From Cytophagales bacterium (GTDB lineage: Bacteria > Bacteroidota > Bacteroidia > Cytophagales > Flammeovirgaceae): DNA of 64,000 bases. Each line of letters opens with the position of its first letter. The stretch's first letter is position 1. Where the stretch lies: contig JANWWC010000001.1 of NCBI GenBank assembly GCA_025056215.1, forward strand, positions 682,001-746,000. The letters are read 5' to 3'. The notes beneath the pieces were generated by a model. The model was not told the DNA's origin. It did not search any database and saw nothing but the letters and a program-made list of their open reading frames with translations. This document shows, one piece after another, positions 62,810 through 64,000 of this stretch. Both the position numbers and the translations under genes were made by a program.

Positions 62810-63670
62810 TTATTCTACTCCTTTCCACAATTTAGGAACTTCTCCGTAAACAGGAAGTTTACCGTCCCACTTTTCAATCCATTTTTGTTGAATGATTAAC
62901 TGATTTAGGGTTTGTTGTCTTAATCGGTTAGCTTCTGCCTCAGCTCTTGCACGAATTAGCAAACTTTCCGCTTCTCCCCGTGCTTCTTCGATTTTTTTAT
63001 CTGCATCGGCGCGCGCTTGTGCCACTTCTTGTTGTTTTTTAATAGCAATCTGCGTTGCTGCTACTTTTTGATTGATATTTTCTACCACAGATTCGGGCAA
63101 ACGCAATTCGTTTAGAATCACCACTTGTTCGATAACAAATCCTTCTGGTTCTAAAATGGCTCGAATCAGACTATCTGAAATTGCCTCAAACTCGGCTCTT
63201 CGCTCGTAGAGCATATCAGCTGTAAACTGAGAAGCTGTTTTGTTGAATGCATCTCGGAGGTAGTTTCTCAAAACAGTTTTTTCGAGTTCGTAAACAGGCT
63301 TTCTGTATTTCTTAAAAATTTTAACTACATTTTCGGGCGGTGTCAAATAGTTGAGAGAAACATCAAAACTAGCAATTAAGCCGTCTTTTGAGGTTACGCG
63401 AAACTCTTCATTTGTATAACTTCCTTCGCTTTCATCGCGCGTATACACTGCATTCTGAACATAAGTAGGAACTTCATAAATGCGCGTAGTAAGCGGATTA
63501 TACCAAACAATTCCTGTAACTTCCGTCACATCGTCGACTCCTCGCTCTGAACCATACAAGTTTACGCGTATGCCCACATGTCCCGCATCGATTCGCGTAC
63601 ATGAGCTGCTTAGCACAAAAATCAATGCGACAAAGCATGAGCCTATCACAAACACCTTAAACAAATTCAT
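62810..63670 (-). CDS. Prohibitin / SPFH-domain membrane protein
   Basis: Protein of 286 residues. An N-terminal hydrophobic segment (about 5-24) is followed by the prohibitin/SPFH domain (RIDAGHVGIRVNLYG; LTTRIYEVPTYVQNA; VTSKDGLIASFDVSLNYLT; VILNELRLPESVVENINQKV) and a charged coiled coil (about 205-265, rich in Ala and Glu). It forms large membrane-bound rings, often with FtsH-type proteases. SSSC at the end of the hydrophobic segment could be a lipid site or a plain anchor. One base separates it from nuoA. Confidence 0.88.
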   Translation of the reverse strand: MNLFKVFVIGSCFVALIFVLSSSCTRIDAGHVGIRVNLYGSERGVDDVTEVTGIVWYNPLTTRIYEVPTYVQNAVYTRDESEGSYTNEEFRVTSKDGLIASFDVSLNYLTPPENVVKIFKKYRKPVYELEKTVLRNYLRDAFNKTASQFTADMLYERRAEFEAISDSLIRAILEPEGFVIEQVVILNELRLPESVVENINQKVAATQIAIKKQQEVAQARADADKKIEEARGEAESLLIRARAEAEANRLRQQTLNQLIIQQKWIEKWDGKLPVYGEVPKLWKGVE

Positions 63671-63676
63671 AATTAA

Positions 63677-64000
63677 TCAGGAAATAGTAAGAATATTAAA
63701 AGGAAGCCCCACAAGATCTTGATAGTCTTCTCCTGCTTCTCTCATTTCATCATCTACCTCTTCACACCACCAATTTACTTCAACAGGAGTACCGCTTCGT
63801 GAAATTGCAGCAAACTTTTTAAAAACATCTAACAAACATTTAGAAGAACTCGTATTAAAATACTCTAATTGTACTTCTAACACAACCTTTTGTTTAGGAT
63901 AATTCTTATATTCTTCTAACCACTTAACAACAGGCGCATAAAAGCTAAGAGGATTTTCAGTAACTGAACGCCCGCGAATGGTCATTATTCCTGTCTGAGA
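63677..64000 (-). CDS. siaC: SiaC/DUF1987-family phosphoprotein (partial)
   Basis: The frame runs off the window edge: codons upstream of the ATG at 63985 continue in frame (reading SQTGIM) and fit the family, whose N-terminus is missing here. The visible part matches SiaC: GRSVTENPLSFYAPVVKWLEEYKN, then LEYFNTSSSKCLLDVFKKFA and the acidic EEVDDEMREAGEDYQDLV. SiaC is a small protein acted on by a kinase/phosphatase pair in pathways controlling diguanylate cyclases and biofilm formation. The target serine/threonine in the NTSSSK segment is present. The partner genes, if any, lie outside. Confidence 0.85.
   Translation of the reverse strand, partial: SQTGIMTIRGRSVTENPLSFYAPVVKWLEEYKNYPKQKVVLEVQLEYFNTSSSKCLLDVFKKFAAISRSGTPVEVNWWCEEVDDEMREAGEDYQDLVGLPFNILTIS

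Overview
The window is an AT-rich piece of a chromosome from a Bacteroidota bacterium, most likely a gliding member of the Cytophagales or a relative. Evidence for this is a type IX secretion (T9SS) C-terminal sorting domain, the gliding proteins GldB and GldE, SiaC, GH3-family and DUF6048-like proteins, menaquinone synthesis, and promoters of the form TTTG-N18-20-TAnnTTTG in place of the usual -35/-10. Shine-Dalgarno sequences are generally absent, so starts were chosen from ATG position, signal peptides and overlaps. About 60 protein genes, two tRNA genes, one decayed coding region and a few non-coding stretches are present. I found no CRISPR array, intact insertion sequence, rRNA gene or replication origin.

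Layout. 0-4.4 kb: two tandem secreted FGE/SUMF1-fold paralogues and a secreted protein made of 25-residue cysteine repeats with a T9SS sorting domain. 4.4-8.9 kb (minus): a tight five-gene operon, RsmB-like rRNA methyltransferase, TolC-type channel, GldB and two small membrane proteins. 8.9-9.5 kb: decayed coding remnants. 9.5-11.4 kb: a metal/cofactor-binding lipoprotein facing two small exported proteins. 11.5-20.2 kb: a TetR-headed RND efflux operon with two TolC-type channels. 20.3-29.5 kb: housekeeping genes (prfA, accD, hemE, mutY, a polyprenyl synthase, a TrkH-type K+ transporter). 29.5-32 kb (minus): acr3-arsC arsenic resistance and a WecD-like acetyltransferase.

32-42.6 kb: sufS, a TerB-like protein, gldE, an iron-sulfur photolyase, trpE, a SpoU methyltransferase, an HNH-AP2 protein and a TPR lipoprotein. 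42.9-46.9 kb: tRNA-Ala, a large helical protein, an ECF sigma factor with its membrane partner and a cyclase-family enzyme. 46.9-56.1 kb: purB, a Nudix hydrolase, a GH3-family enzyme, ppx, thrA, a 30-residue membrane-peptide gene and isochorismate synthase. 56.2-64 kb: ilvA, rpe, a TPR protein, ispD running into tRNA-Ser, an MBL hydrolase, a DUF6048-like protein, aroK, an orphan nuoA, a prohibitin and the C-terminal part of siaC, which leaves the window.

The least ordinary items are the two FGE paralogues with long blocks of perfect identity inside diverged sequence (gene conversion), the higher-order cysteine repeat protein beside them, the promoter/operator/small-peptide unit at 54.6-54.8 kb, the AccD that has lost its zinc ligands, and the ispD reading frame that ends inside a convergent tRNA gene. 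Function calls rest on motifs and remembered family features; no database search was run.
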